Positions 46,211 to 54,789 of a stretch of DNA of 64,000 bases are shown in pieces (position 1 is the stretch's first letter; each line of letters opens with the position of its first letter). The position numbers and the translations under genes are program-made. Location of the stretch: positions 1,250,001 to 1,314,000 of the forward strand of contig NC_005090.1 in assembly GCF_000196135.1 (NCBI RefSeq), written 5' to 3'. Below the pieces are notes generated by a model. The model worked only from the letters and a program-made list of their open reading frames with translations, had not been told where the DNA came from and did not search any database. The DNA comes from Wolinella succinogenes DSM 1740. GTDB taxonomy: Bacteria; Campylobacterota; Campylobacteria; Campylobacterales; Helicobacteraceae.

Positions 46211-46759
46211 ATGTCCGTCCTCGATGAGAATCAAAAGCAGTTTTTGCTTGACTCTATCCGTAACATTCCTGACTTTCCCAAGCCCGGAATCCAATTCAAA
46301 GATATCACCACCCTCCTCAATGATCCCAAGGCGTTTGGCTTTTTGATCGATTTTTTAACCGATCGTTACGCCCGTTTTGAGCTTGATTACGTCGCGGGTA
46401 TCGAATCGCGCGGGTTCATCTTTGGCGCCGCTCTTGCCGCCAAGCTCGAAGTCGGCTTCGTCCCTATTCGGAAAAAAGGGAAGCTCCCCTCCACCACTAT
46501 CGCCGAGAAATACTCGCTGGAGTACGGCTTTGATGAGGTGGAGATTCATATCGATGCTTTTAGAGAAAAAGAGGGAAGCCGAGTCCTCCTCATCGATGAT
46601 CTCATCGCTACAGGCGGGACGGCTGAGGCGGCAGTGAAGCTGATCCAATCCGCCAAAGGTCACTGTGTGGAGGCTTGCTTCCTCCTGAATTTAGAAGAGC
46701 TGGGAGGGGCCAAAAAGGTCTCCAATCTCGCTCCACTCTACACTCTATTGGATATTTGA
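46211..46759 (+). CDS. apt: adenine phosphoribosyltransferase
   Basis: This 182-residue purine-salvage enzyme makes AMP from adenine and PRPP. It opens with [19 protein letters not shown], and has [15 protein letters not shown] and the PRPP-binding [16 protein letters not shown] near residue 122. The short gap before trpB suggests co-transcription. Confidence 0.95.
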   Translation: MSVLDENQKQFLLDSIRNIPDFPKPGIQFKDITTLLNDPKAFGFLIDFLTDRYARFELDYVAGIESRGFIFGAALAAKLEVGFVPIRKKGKLPSTTIAEKYSLEYGFDEVEIHIDAFREKEGSRVLLIDDLIATGGTAEAAVKLIQSAKGHCVEACFLLNLEELGGAKKVSNLAPLYTLLDI

Positions 46760-46761
46760 CC

Positions 46762-47964
46762 ATGTTTATGCCCACCCCTAGTCAATTTGACCCCGATGAG
46801 AGAGGCCATTTTGGAAAATTTGGCGGGAGATTTGTCCCTGAGACACTGATGCCTGCGCTCTTAGAGCTAGAGAGTGCCTACAATGAATTACGCTTTGATC
46901 GAGAGTTTTGGAGCGAGGTGGACTACTACCTCAAAGAGTATGTGGGTCGCCCCAGCCCCCTCTATTATGCGGAGCGTTTGAGCGATGAGTTAGGAGCCAA
47001 AATCTACCTCAAGCGCGAAGACCTCAACCACACGGGCGCTCACAAAATCAATAACACTGTCATCCAAGGACTACTCGCCAAACGCCTTGGCAAGAAGAAG
47101 ATCATCGCCGAGACAGGCGCAGGGCAACATGGAGTCGCGACCGCGACCATCGCCGCGCTTTTGGGTCTAGAGTGCGAGGTCTTTATGGGCTCCAAAGACA
47201 CCGCCAGGCAAGAGCTTAATGTCTTTCGCATGAAGCTCCTTAGCTCCAAAGTGCAAAGCGTGGAATCGGGCTCAAAGACACTCAAAGATGCGATGAATGA
47301 AGCCATCAGACATTGGGTCACTCACGCGCGAGACACCTTCTATATCATTGGCACCGTGGCAGGCCCCCATCCCTATCCCATGATGGTGAGGGATTTTCAG
47401 AGTGTCATCAGCTTTGAAGCTAAAAAGCAGATTTTAGAGAAAGAGGAGCGACTGCCCGATTATGTCATCGCTTGCATCGGCGGAGGGAGTAATGCCGCAG
47501 GGATGTTTGCTCGATTTCTTGATGAGGAGAGCGTGAGATGCATCGGCATTGAAGCAGGGGGGCTTGGCATAGAGAGTCATCACCATGGCGCCAGTCTCGC
47601 CAAGGGATCACCTGGGATTCTTCATGGACAGATGAGCTACCTCCTTCAAGATAGCGAGGGGCAGATCGAGGAGGCCTATTCTATCTCGGCAGGACTTGAT
47701 TATCCAGGGATTGGCCCTGAACATGCCTACCTCTTTGAAAGTGGCGCGGCGGAGTATGATCATGTGACCGATGCGGAGGCTTTGGAGGCGTTTGTGTGGC
47801 TAAGCCAAAAAGAGGGAATCATCCCTGCTTTTGAGAGTGCTCACGCCATCGCCTACCTCAAAAAAGCGCGCGAGCGCTTCAAAGATAAAGTGGTGATTGT
47901 CTCGCTTTCAGGTCGAGGGGACAAGGATATGATTCAAGCAAAGAATCTTCTCAACTTCCACTAA
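46762..47964 (+). CDS. trpB: tryptophan synthase beta chain
   Basis: This 400-residue PLP enzyme condenses indole and serine. The PLP lysine is in [10 protein letters not shown] near residue 90, and [19 protein letters not shown] and [12 protein letters not shown] are conserved cofactor-binding segments. [20 protein letters not shown] near the start is typical of TrpB1. It lies alone here between apt and a DedA gene; no trpA or other trp gene is visible in the window. ATG 46768 is an alternative start two codons downstream. Confidence 0.95.
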   Translation: MFMPTPSQFDPDERGHFGKFGGRFVPETLMPALLELESAYNELRFDREFWSEVDYYLKEYVGRPSPLYYAERLSDELGAKIYLKREDLNHTGAHKINNTVIQGLLAKRLGKKKIIAETGAGQHGVATATIAALLGLECEVFMGSKDTARQELNVFRMKLLSSKVQSVESGSKTLKDAMNEAIRHWVTHARDTFYIIGTVAGPHPYPMMVRDFQSVISFEAKKQILEKEERLPDYVIACIGGGSNAAGMFARFLDEESVRCIGIEAGGLGIESHHHGASLAKGSPGILHGQMSYLLQDSEGQIEEAYSISAGLDYPGIGPEHAYLFESGAAEYDHVTDAEALEAFVWLSQKEGIIPAFESAHAIAYLKKARERFKDKVVIVSLSGRGDKDMIQAKNLLNFH

Positions 47965-47997
47965 TTCATCTCAAAAAATCAACACGAGGCAAACGAC

Positions 47998-48558
47998 GTG
48001 GAAGAGCTATTTCTTGGCTGGTTGAGAGATTACGGTTACACGATTCTCTTTATCTGGAGCATGATGGAAGGCGAGATGGGGCTCATCATGGCAGGCATCA
48101 TGAGCCACACAGGCCATATGCAGATTCTCATCGCCATTGTCGTGGCAGGGCTTGGAGGCTTTGTCGGCGATCAGATCTATTTTTATATTGGGCGCTACAA
48201 CAAACAGTTCATCTACAGGCGGCTCAAGACCCAGCGCCGCAAGTTCGCCCTCGCCCATCTTCTGCTCCAAAAATATGGCTGGCCTATCATCTTCATCCAG
48301 CGTTACCTCTATGGAATGCGCACGGTGATTCCCATGTCCATTGGCGTGACCCGTTATAGCGCGAAGATGTTCGCTCTCATCAATTTCTGTAGCGCCATTG
48401 TTTGGGCTGCATTCACCATATCGCTCGCCTATATTTTGGGCGAGGAGCTCCTCGCTATTGTTCACTGGATCAAAGATCACTTTTATCTCGCCATCCCCCT
48501 AGCGCTTCTTTTAGGCGGGGGAATTGCTTGGTATTTTCACTATCAGACCCGTAAATAA
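47998..48558 (+). CDS. DedA-family membrane protein
   Basis: This 186-residue inner-membrane protein has about four to five helices. GLGGFVGDQIYFYIGRYNK near residue 55 and FIQRYLYGMRTVIPMSIG near 100 are the conserved DedA (SNARE-associated/VTT) signatures, including the key arginines. Relatives flip or recycle lipid carriers such as undecaprenyl phosphate. It starts with GTG. Confidence 0.92.
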   Translation: MEELFLGWLRDYGYTILFIWSMMEGEMGLIMAGIMSHTGHMQILIAIVVAGLGGFVGDQIYFYIGRYNKQFIYRRLKTQRRKFALAHLLLQKYGWPIIFIQRYLYGMRTVIPMSIGVTRYSAKMFALINFCSAIVWAAFTISLAYILGEELLAIVHWIKDHFYLAIPLALLLGGGIAWYFHYQTRK

Positions 48559-48572
48559 AAGGATAAAAATCG

Positions 48573-50024
48573 ATGGAAATTTTATGTCACTCGGCTCCTT
48601 TGCATGAAATCAAAGCCGAAGCTTCACTTATTTTTGTCATCAATAAAGAGTTTTCTCACGAATGGATTGCCGATTCTGAGCTGTTTGGGAGTGTCGGCTT
48701 TGAAGGCAAAGAGGGGCAGACGCTCTTTATTCCTCAGAGCAAAACCCTCTATTATGCCCTCGATTCCCTCACGCCTGATTCCATCCGCGAATCAAGCGCC
48801 AAAGCCCTAAGGGCTCTCAAAAAATACCCCTTCTCCTCCTTCAAAGTCGGAATCTACACTCAAGAGTCACTAGAGTGCCTAGAGGCGATGGCGGCGGGAT
48901 TTTTACTCGGAGATTACAACTTTGAGACCTATAAATCTCAAAAAAGTGAAAGCAAACTCACCCAAATCCTCATCTCACTCCAAACCCATCTAGGTCGCCA
49001 GATCGATTCTAAGAGCTTTGAGACGATTTTGGCTCGCCAGAGTGCGATCGCTAGAGCAGTCAATCTCGCTAGAGAGCTAGTCAACACTCCACCTGAGGAT
49101 GCGACCCCTCAAAAGATTGCTCAAGCCGCCCAAAAGGTCGCTCAAGAGCATCAGCTAGAGTGTCGAATCGAAGATGAGAAGTTTTTGGAAAAGGAGCAGA
49201 TGGGCGCTTTCCTCGCGGTCTCTAGAGCGAGCATCCACCGCCCTAGACTTATCCATCTCACCCACCAAAGTCCAAAGCCCAAGCTCAAAGTCGCTCTCGT
49301 TGGCAAGGGTCTCACCTATGATAGTGGCGGTCTGAGCCTCAAGCCTGCGGATTTCATGGTGACCATGAAAGCTGACAAAGGCGGAGGTTGCGCCGTCATC
49401 GCCATTCTCCAAGCCGCCAAAGAGCTAGGATTGGAGCTGGAGCTTCATGGAATCGTAGGAGCCACGGAGAATATGATCGGAGGCAACGCCTACAAGCCCG
49501 ATGATGTTTTGCGTGCCAAAAATGGCAAAACCATCGAGATCCGCAATACAGACGCCGAGGGGCGATTGGTATTGGCTGACTGCCTCGTCTATGCCCAAGA
49601 GCTCAAACCTGACTACATCATCGACCTCGCCACCCTCACGGGGGCTTGCGTAGTGGGGCTTGGTGAATACACCTCAGGCGTGCTAGGACACAGTCAAGAG
49701 CTCAAGCACCGCTTCATCGAGTGCGCCACCCAAAGCGGTGAGCTGACCGCTGACCTCCCCTTCAATCGCCATCTCAAAAAACTCATCGAATCCAAAGTCG
49801 CGGATGTCTGCAATGTGAGCTCCACACGCTATGGTGGCTCCATCACTGCGGGACTCTTCCTCTCTGAATTCATCGAAGAATCTTACAAAGAGAAGTGGCT
49901 CCACCTCGATATCGCTGGGCCTGCCTATGTGGAAAAAGAGTGGGATGTCAACCCTCATGGCGCAAGTGGCGCGGGTGTGCGCATGGTCTTACAATTTTTA
50001 GAACAACTCACAAAGGAATCATAA
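48573..50024 (+). CDS. pepA: leucyl aminopeptidase (M17)
   Basis: This 483-residue dizinc exopeptidase has LVGKGLTYDSGGLSLKPAD and MKADKGGGCAVIAILQAA in the catalytic domain, and the family signature NTDAEGRLVLADCLVYA near residue 327. The N-terminal 160 residues are the usual less conserved domain. It probably acts as a cytosolic hexamer. The ychF gene follows after three bases. Confidence 0.95.
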   Translation: MEILCHSAPLHEIKAEASLIFVINKEFSHEWIADSELFGSVGFEGKEGQTLFIPQSKTLYYALDSLTPDSIRESSAKALRALKKYPFSSFKVGIYTQESLECLEAMAAGFLLGDYNFETYKSQKSESKLTQILISLQTHLGRQIDSKSFETILARQSAIARAVNLARELVNTPPEDATPQKIAQAAQKVAQEHQLECRIEDEKFLEKEQMGAFLAVSRASIHRPRLIHLTHQSPKPKLKVALVGKGLTYDSGGLSLKPADFMVTMKADKGGGCAVIAILQAAKELGLELELHGIVGATENMIGGNAYKPDDVLRAKNGKTIEIRNTDAEGRLVLADCLVYAQELKPDYIIDLATLTGACVVGLGEYTSGVLGHSQELKHRFIECATQSGELTADLPFNRHLKKLIESKVADVCNVSSTRYGGSITAGLFLSEFIEESYKEKWLHLDIAGPAYVEKEWDVNPHGASGAGVRMVLQFLEQLTKES

Positions 50025-50027
50025 AAT

Positions 50028-51128
50028 ATGGCACTTAGCATCGGAATCGTAGGTCTCCCCAATGTCGGCAAATCCACCACTTTCAACGCCCTCACCAAAG
50101 CGCAGAATGCGGAAGCGGCCAACTACCCCTTTTGCACTATTGAGCCCAACAAAGCGATCGTGCCCGTGCCTGACTCGCGCCTTGAGGCACTCGCTAAAAT
50201 CGTCAATCCTCAAAAAATCCAATACTCTGTCGTGGAGTTTGTCGATATCGCTGGATTGGTCAAGGGTGCAAGCAAGGGGGAGGGGCTGGGGAATCAGTTC
50301 CTCGCCAATATCAAAGAGACGGAGGCGATTTTGCATATCGTTCGCTGCTTTGAAGATGGCAACATCACCCATGTAGAGGGAAGTGTTGATCCTCTGCGCG
50401 ATATTGAGATCATCGAAACAGAGCTTTTGCTAGCGGATATGCAGACCCTAGAGAAACGCATCGAGCGCCTAGAGCGCACTGCCAAAACCGACAAAGACGC
50501 CAAAGACGCCCTAGAAATCGCCCAAGCGCTCATGGCACACATCGAATCAGGAAATGCCGTCCGAATCTTCCCCCAAAAAGAGCACGAAAGCTTCAAAGAG
50601 CTCAACAAAGAGCTTCGATTCCTCACCAATAAAGAGATCATCTATGGTGCCAATGTAGACGAGGAGGGGCTTGGCGAGGACAATGCCTTTGTCTTGATCG
50701 TCAAAGATTACGCCCAAAAAAATGGCTGCGAAGTGATCAAGCTCTGCGCCAAGATCGAAGAGGAGATGGTGAGCCTAGAGCCAAACGAGAAGCAGGAGTT
50801 TTTAGAATCACTCGGAGCTAGCGAATCGGGACTGGATCAGATCATCAAAAAGGGCTTTGAAAAGCTTGGACTCATCAGCTACTTCACCGCTGGAGTCAAA
50901 GAGGTGCGCGCATGGACGATTCGCAAAGGCTCCACCGCCCCCCAAGCCGCCGCAGTGATTCACAAAGACTTTGAGCGAGGATTCATCCGTGCTGAAACCA
51001 TCGCCTATGAAGATTTCATCAAACATGGCGGAGAGCAAAAAGCCAAAGAAGCAGGGGCGCTCCGCGTCGAAGGGAAAGAGTACATCGTCCAAGATGGCGA
51101 TGTGATGCACTTCCGCTTCAATGTCTAA
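50028..51128 (+). CDS. ychF: ribosome-associated P-loop ATPase YchF (Obg family)
   Basis: This 366-residue protein has P-loop [20 protein letters not shown] near residue 8, [10 protein letters not shown] (switch I region), [20 protein letters not shown] (G3) and a C-terminal TGS domain ([20 protein letters not shown]). The G4 motif appears as [10 protein letters not shown] where GTPases have NKxD, which fits the ATP preference known for YchF/OLA1. It ends inside the next gene. Confidence 0.95.
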   Translation: MALSIGIVGLPNVGKSTTFNALTKAQNAEAANYPFCTIEPNKAIVPVPDSRLEALAKIVNPQKIQYSVVEFVDIAGLVKGASKGEGLGNQFLANIKETEAILHIVRCFEDGNITHVEGSVDPLRDIEIIETELLLADMQTLEKRIERLERTAKTDKDAKDALEIAQALMAHIESGNAVRIFPQKEHESFKELNKELRFLTNKEIIYGANVDEEGLGEDNAFVLIVKDYAQKNGCEVIKLCAKIEEEMVSLEPNEKQEFLESLGASESGLDQIIKKGFEKLGLISYFTAGVKEVRAWTIRKGSTAPQAAAVIHKDFERGFIRAETIAYEDFIKHGGEQKAKEAGALRVEGKEYIVQDGDVMHFRFNV

Positions 51129-51978
51129 ACCCTTTTACAAGATTCATATCGAGATCACCGATTTTTGTGGGCTCTCCTGCCACTTCTGCTCTCCTAGGAA
51201 GAATCATCGAGGGGTGATGAGCCTAGAGCTCTTTGAGCGCTCCCTCCTGAAGTGCGCTCCCCACACCGATCTCATCGCCCTCCATCTGCTGGGCGATCCT
51301 CTCACGCTCCCCTCACTCCCAAGCTACCTAGACGCATTAGAGCGCCACTCTCTGCGCGCTGAGGTGACGACTTCGGGCTTTTTTCTAGGCGAGAGAGAGC
51401 GATCCGCCCTCGCCCACCCCGCCATCAAACAGGTGAATCTCTCGCTCACGAGCTACTTCTCCAACGCCAAGCGCCTTGGGCTAGCGGAGTATTGGAGCAA
51501 TATCTTAGCGCTTCTAAAAGAGCGAGAGAATCGAGGCTCTCCAGAATACCTCAACCTCCGCCTTTGGAATCTCCATAGCGAACCGCGCCAAGAGGAGCTC
51601 TTCCAAAGAATCGAATCGCACTTTGGATGCAAGCTCGACCTCTCCAAGAAGCGCCAGCGGCTCGCCCCCAAGCTCATCCTCGATCTAGATGAGCTTTTTG
51701 AATGGCCCAACCCCCAAGCTCCCGCTCAAACCCAAGGCTACTGTCTCGCACTCCAGACCCATCTGGGTATTCTCTCTGATGGAACGATTGTCCCCTGTTG
51801 CTTAGATGCCCTAGGCGAGCTAGCCCTTGGAAAGATCCAAGAAGGCTCGCTTGATGAGGCACTCCACTCTCCTAGGGCCACAAAAATCAAAGAGGGGTTT
51901 CTCGCGGGAAGGCGAATCGAGCCCTTTTGTCAGCGCTGTGGCTATGTGAAACGATTCGACAAGGAAAATGGGCTATAA
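51121..51978 (+). CDS. radical SAM/SPASM-domain protein
   Basis: This 285-residue protein opens with HIEITDFCGLSCHFCSPRK, giving the C-x3-C-x2-C cluster motif. The C-terminal part has a second cysteine set: GTIVPCCLDALGEL and EPFCQRCGYVKRF, the SPASM/twitch layout holding an auxiliary iron-sulfur cluster. It overlaps ychF by eight bases. The substrate is unknown; SPASM proteins often modify peptides, but no peptide gene is evident nearby. Confidence 0.88.
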   Translation: MSKPFYKIHIEITDFCGLSCHFCSPRKNHRGVMSLELFERSLLKCAPHTDLIALHLLGDPLTLPSLPSYLDALERHSLRAEVTTSGFFLGERERSALAHPAIKQVNLSLTSYFSNAKRLGLAEYWSNILALLKERENRGSPEYLNLRLWNLHSEPRQEELFQRIESHFGCKLDLSKKRQRLAPKLILDLDELFEWPNPQAPAQTQGYCLALQTHLGILSDGTIVPCCLDALGELALGKIQEGSLDEALHSPRATKIKEGFLAGRRIEPFCQRCGYVKRFDKENGL

Positions 51979-51979
51979 T
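51974..51979 (+). promoter_or_regulatory. -10 box upstream of the 94-residue gene
   Basis: TATAAT overlapping the stop of the radical SAM gene, 31 bases before the TTG start at 52011. Confidence 0.45.
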
Positions 51980-52010
51980 CATCCCAAACCTCCAAAACCA
52001 AGGAGCCCCC

Positions 52011-52295
52011 TTGACCATCTGGAAAGCTCTCCTCTTTATCCTCTTCTCGCTCTTTATCTATGTCGCATGGATCATGCTCGGCGGCAACAACTACGAAGCC
52101 TTGGCGCTAGCGCTCGTGGTCTTTTTGGTGTTGCTCATCAATCCCCTCAACATCAAAAAAATGACTCTCGGCGAGGCAGTGGATAAGCGCTACCAATACA
52201 ACAAAGAGCGAATCGTCGAAATCGAAAAAGAGAAGCTCAAGCACCGCACAGAGCAGAGCAAGAAGCGGGCGCTAGAGGAGATGAAGAAGAAGTGA
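52011..52295 (+). CDS. small membrane protein
   Basis: This 94-residue protein starts at TTG (MTIWKALLFILFSLF) with AAGGAG five bases upstream. It has two hydrophobic helices (about 4-22 and 28-46) and a highly charged helical tail (RYQYNKERIVEIEKEK, then many lysines). No family is recognised. It is the last core gene before the accessory segment. Confidence 0.68.
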   Translation: MTIWKALLFILFSLFIYVAWIMLGGNNYEALALALVVFLVLLINPLNIKKMTLGEAVDKRYQYNKERIVEIEKEKLKHRTEQSKKRALEEMKKK

Positions 52296-52335
52296 GTGCG
52301 CCCTAGCGCCTTTGATGATGCTTGGTGTGGATTGG

Positions 52336-52773
52336 TCACACTCCGATGTCTTCATTCCATAATTCGGGATTCTTTTGGATAAAAGCCTCCATCAGCTCGC
52401 GACATTTTGGGTCATTGATCACTTTGACTTCAACACCTCTTGATTTGACATACGCTTCTGGACCACGAAAGGTTTGATTTTCGCCAATCACTAACTTGGG
52501 AATACCATAAAGCAAAATGGCGCCGCTGCACATATCGCAAGGCGATAGCGTCGAGTAGAGCGTGGCTTTGCGATAATCACTAGCACTCAGTCGCCCCGCA
52601 TTTTCCAAACAGTCCATTTCTGCGTGCAAGATAGAGCTTCCTTTTTGCACTCTTTGGTTGTGACCGCGCCCCACTATTTTGCCATCTATCACCAACACCG
52701 AACCAATGGGTATGCCACCCTCATCTAGCCCTTTTTGGGCTTCTTCTAGGGCTGCTTCTAAAAATTTGTCCAT
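52336..52773 (-). CDS. cytosine deaminase of the fungal (FCY1) type
   Basis: This 145-residue zinc deaminase has HAEMDCLENAGR (zinc histidine and catalytic glutamate) near residue 50 and LSPCDMCSGAILLYGIPKLV near 77 with the two zinc cysteines. The match to the yeast cytosine deaminase pattern is strong through the end: VIGENQTFRGPEAY, SRGVEVKVINDPKC and ELWNEDIGV. Such enzymes turn cytosine into uracil. Bacteria usually use the unrelated CodA. Guanine or tRNA-adenosine deaminase is less likely given the terminal IG motif. Confidence 0.85.
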   Translation of the reverse strand: MDKFLEAALEEAQKGLDEGGIPIGSVLVIDGKIVGRGHNQRVQKGSSILHAEMDCLENAGRLSASDYRKATLYSTLSPCDMCSGAILLYGIPKLVIGENQTFRGPEAYVKSRGVEVKVINDPKCRELMEAFIQKNPELWNEDIGV

Positions 52774-52950
52774 CGTTTTGCCTTTTTCATATTTCTAGAG
52801 TGCTTTGCATTATATATATTTTATTCTATGGTGGCTAGCCCCAGACTCTCTCGTGACCTTTTCACAACGATACAAACCCTGTACCCCTCCCCAAAAACTA
52901 GACCGAATATGAGTTGATAACTTCTGCTAAAATAATTGCAGGAGTTAGGA

Positions 52951-53217
52951 ATGAAGAAGAGTAGATTTACAGAGAGCCAAATTGTGGGCATTTTAAATGA
53001 AGTAGAAGCTGGGATGAGAGTTTCTGATGTGTGTCGTAAACATGGTGTTAGTAATCAAACCTTTTATGTGTAGAAAAGTAAGTATGGAGGTATGAGCGTC
53101 TCGGACATAAAACGTCTCAAAGAGCTAGAGAATGAGAACGCTAAGCTTAAAAAGATGTTTGCAGATATGGCACTTGAAAATCACGCACTAAAGGATCTTT
53201 TAGAAAAAAAGCTCTAA
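52951..53217 (+). pseudogene. IS3-family orfA with internal stop
   Basis: The frame reads MKKSRFTESQIVGILNEVEA and continues as a helix-turn-helix OrfA, but the TAG at 53071 replaces what is normally a tryptophan codon (FY-V-stop-KSKYGGM). The downstream part has the leucine-zipper-like KRLKELENENAKLKKMF. It ends at TAA 53215, just after an A7 slippery run (53204-53210) typical of -1 frameshifting into orfB. Non-functional. Confidence 0.85.
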
Positions 53218-53474
53218 CGCCTGACGGTAAACGAGAAGCTGTAGAGCATCTTCATAAAGAACATGAGCTTTCTCTTCGTCAGGCATGTAAAATAGTTGGA
53301 CTAAATCGTAGCAGTTTTTATTATCAAGCTACACCAAAAGAGGATAGAGAGGTGATTGATGCGCTCAATCACTTTGCTACTAAGCACATCCGTAATGGTT
53401 TTAAAAAGCTCTATCTTCGAATTCGTAATGCAGGATATGATTGGAATCATAAACGAGTATTATACTGCCACTAA
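53208..53474 (+). pseudogene. IS3-family orfB fragment, 3' part lost
   Basis: In the -1 frame from the A7 run the sequence reads ALTPDGKREAVEHLHKEHEL, then SLRQACKIVGLNRSSFYYQ and HIRNGFKKLYLRIRNAGYDW, the normal N-terminal part of OrfB. It runs into the left end of the inner IS and stops at 53472-53474 after about 88 codons. The DDE integrase core is completely absent. Confidence 0.85.
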
Positions 53475-54766
53475 AATTCAAGACAATAAATTGAAAGGTT
53501 TATCTTCCTAAATGGTAGAATTTTCTAAAGATTTAGGAGAGGAAAAAATGAGTAGAAAAAGAAAAAGCTATAGTGCAGAATTTAAAACTAGAGTTGTCTT
53601 AGAATTACTAGGTGGCGAAGAGACTGTAGCACAGATTGCCAGTAAATATGAGATTACACCAAAAAGTCTCATTGATTGGAAAAAGCAGTTTTTAGAGAAT
53701 GCATCACTAGTATTTGATGTAGGTTCGGCTACTAAAGCCTATAAAGATGAGATAGAAGAGCTAAAAACAGAGAATGATGCTCTAGCAAAGAAATTAGGAA
53801 AAACAACCATAGAGAGGGATTGGGCAGTGGGAAAGCTAAAGAGCTTGGGCTTATCAAATAAAAAAGATCTTGTCACACCCAAGCTAAAGAATCTCTCCAT
53901 GGCAAGACAATGTGAAATAATAGATTTAAATCGCTCAACCCTTTATTATGAACCTAAACCCATATCAGACAATGATTTAAAAATCATGAAAAGGATAGAT
54001 GAGATATATACTGATATATCCTCAACCTATGGCTATCGGTTTATGCATAGGCAGCTTTTGGAAGATGGATTTTCAATTGGTGTAAATAAAGTCAATAAGC
54101 TAATGAACACTATGGGGATACAGGCAATCTTTCCAAAAAAGAAACGACACACATCCATTAAAAACTATAAACATAAAATCTATCCATATCTACTACGAGA
54201 GCTTGAAATTAACAGAGCCAATCAGGTTTGGAGTGGAGATATTACCTATATCCCAATCAAGGGTGGTTTCGTGTATTTGTGCGCCATTATTGATTGGCAC
54301 AGTAAAACGATACTCTCATGGAAAATATCAACAACTATGGATACATCTCTTGTAACAGATGTTTTAAAAGAAGCCATTGAAAAATATGACATTCCTGTAA
54401 TATTCAACTCCGACCAAGGTAGCCAATATACCAGCCATGAACATACAGAACTTCTCAAGAAACACAACATTCAAATCTCTATGAACGGTAAAGGCAGATC
54501 CATTGATAATATTGCCATTGAGAGATTTTTTAGGACTTTAAAATATGATGAAATCTATATCAATGAGTATAGCTCTATTTCAGATCTCAGATTTAAGGTT
54601 TCAAGATATATCAATTTTTACAATCACAATAGATTTCATTCAGCACTAAATTATCAAAAGCCCATGAATGTTTATCTAGAAGGGTTGAAAAACGTTGCTT
54701 AAATTAAAGGCTAGAGGCTGGAAGATGAATTCTCAAAAAGTTGTCTTGACAAATGGTGGCAGTATA
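53461..54766 (+). mobile_element. inner IS3-family element, apparently intact
   Basis: Perfect 10-base terminal inverted repeats TATACTGCCA (53461) and TGGCAGTATA (ending 54766); with mismatches the similarity extends inward to a shared CAAGACAA. It is 1306 bases and carries one full-length transposase. It is inserted in the orfB of the outer IS with loss of adjacent outer sequence, so no target duplication can be seen. It is more AT-rich than the chromosome. Confidence 0.85.
53548..54702 (+). CDS. IS3-family transposase (single-frame OrfAB)
   Basis: This 384-residue protein has an N-terminal helix-turn-helix (VAQIASKYEITPKSLIDWKK), a coiled coil (about 70-100), an HTH_21 region (YGYRFMHRQLLEDGFSIG) and an rve integrase core with catalytic triad: aspartate in VWSGDITYIP, aspartate in FNSDQGSQYTS, and glutamate in DNIAIERFFRTLK. 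OrfA and OrfB are one continuous frame, with no frameshift needed. ATG 53548 is chosen for the GAGG upstream; a further in-frame ATG at 53512 lacks one. Confidence 0.93.
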   Translation: MSRKRKSYSAEFKTRVVLELLGGEETVAQIASKYEITPKSLIDWKKQFLENASLVFDVGSATKAYKDEIEELKTENDALAKKLGKTTIERDWAVGKLKSLGLSNKKDLVTPKLKNLSMARQCEIIDLNRSTLYYEPKPISDNDLKIMKRIDEIYTDISSTYGYRFMHRQLLEDGFSIGVNKVNKLMNTMGIQAIFPKKKRHTSIKNYKHKIYPYLLRELEINRANQVWSGDITYIPIKGGFVYLCAIIDWHSKTILSWKISTTMDTSLVTDVLKEAIEKYDIPVIFNSDQGSQYTSHEHTELLKKHNIQISMNGKGRSIDNIAIERFFRTLKYDEIYINEYSSISDLRFKVSRYINFYNHNRFHSALNYQKPMNVYLEGLKNVA

Positions 54767-54789
54767 GTCTAAAAATTGGGGAGGGGTAC

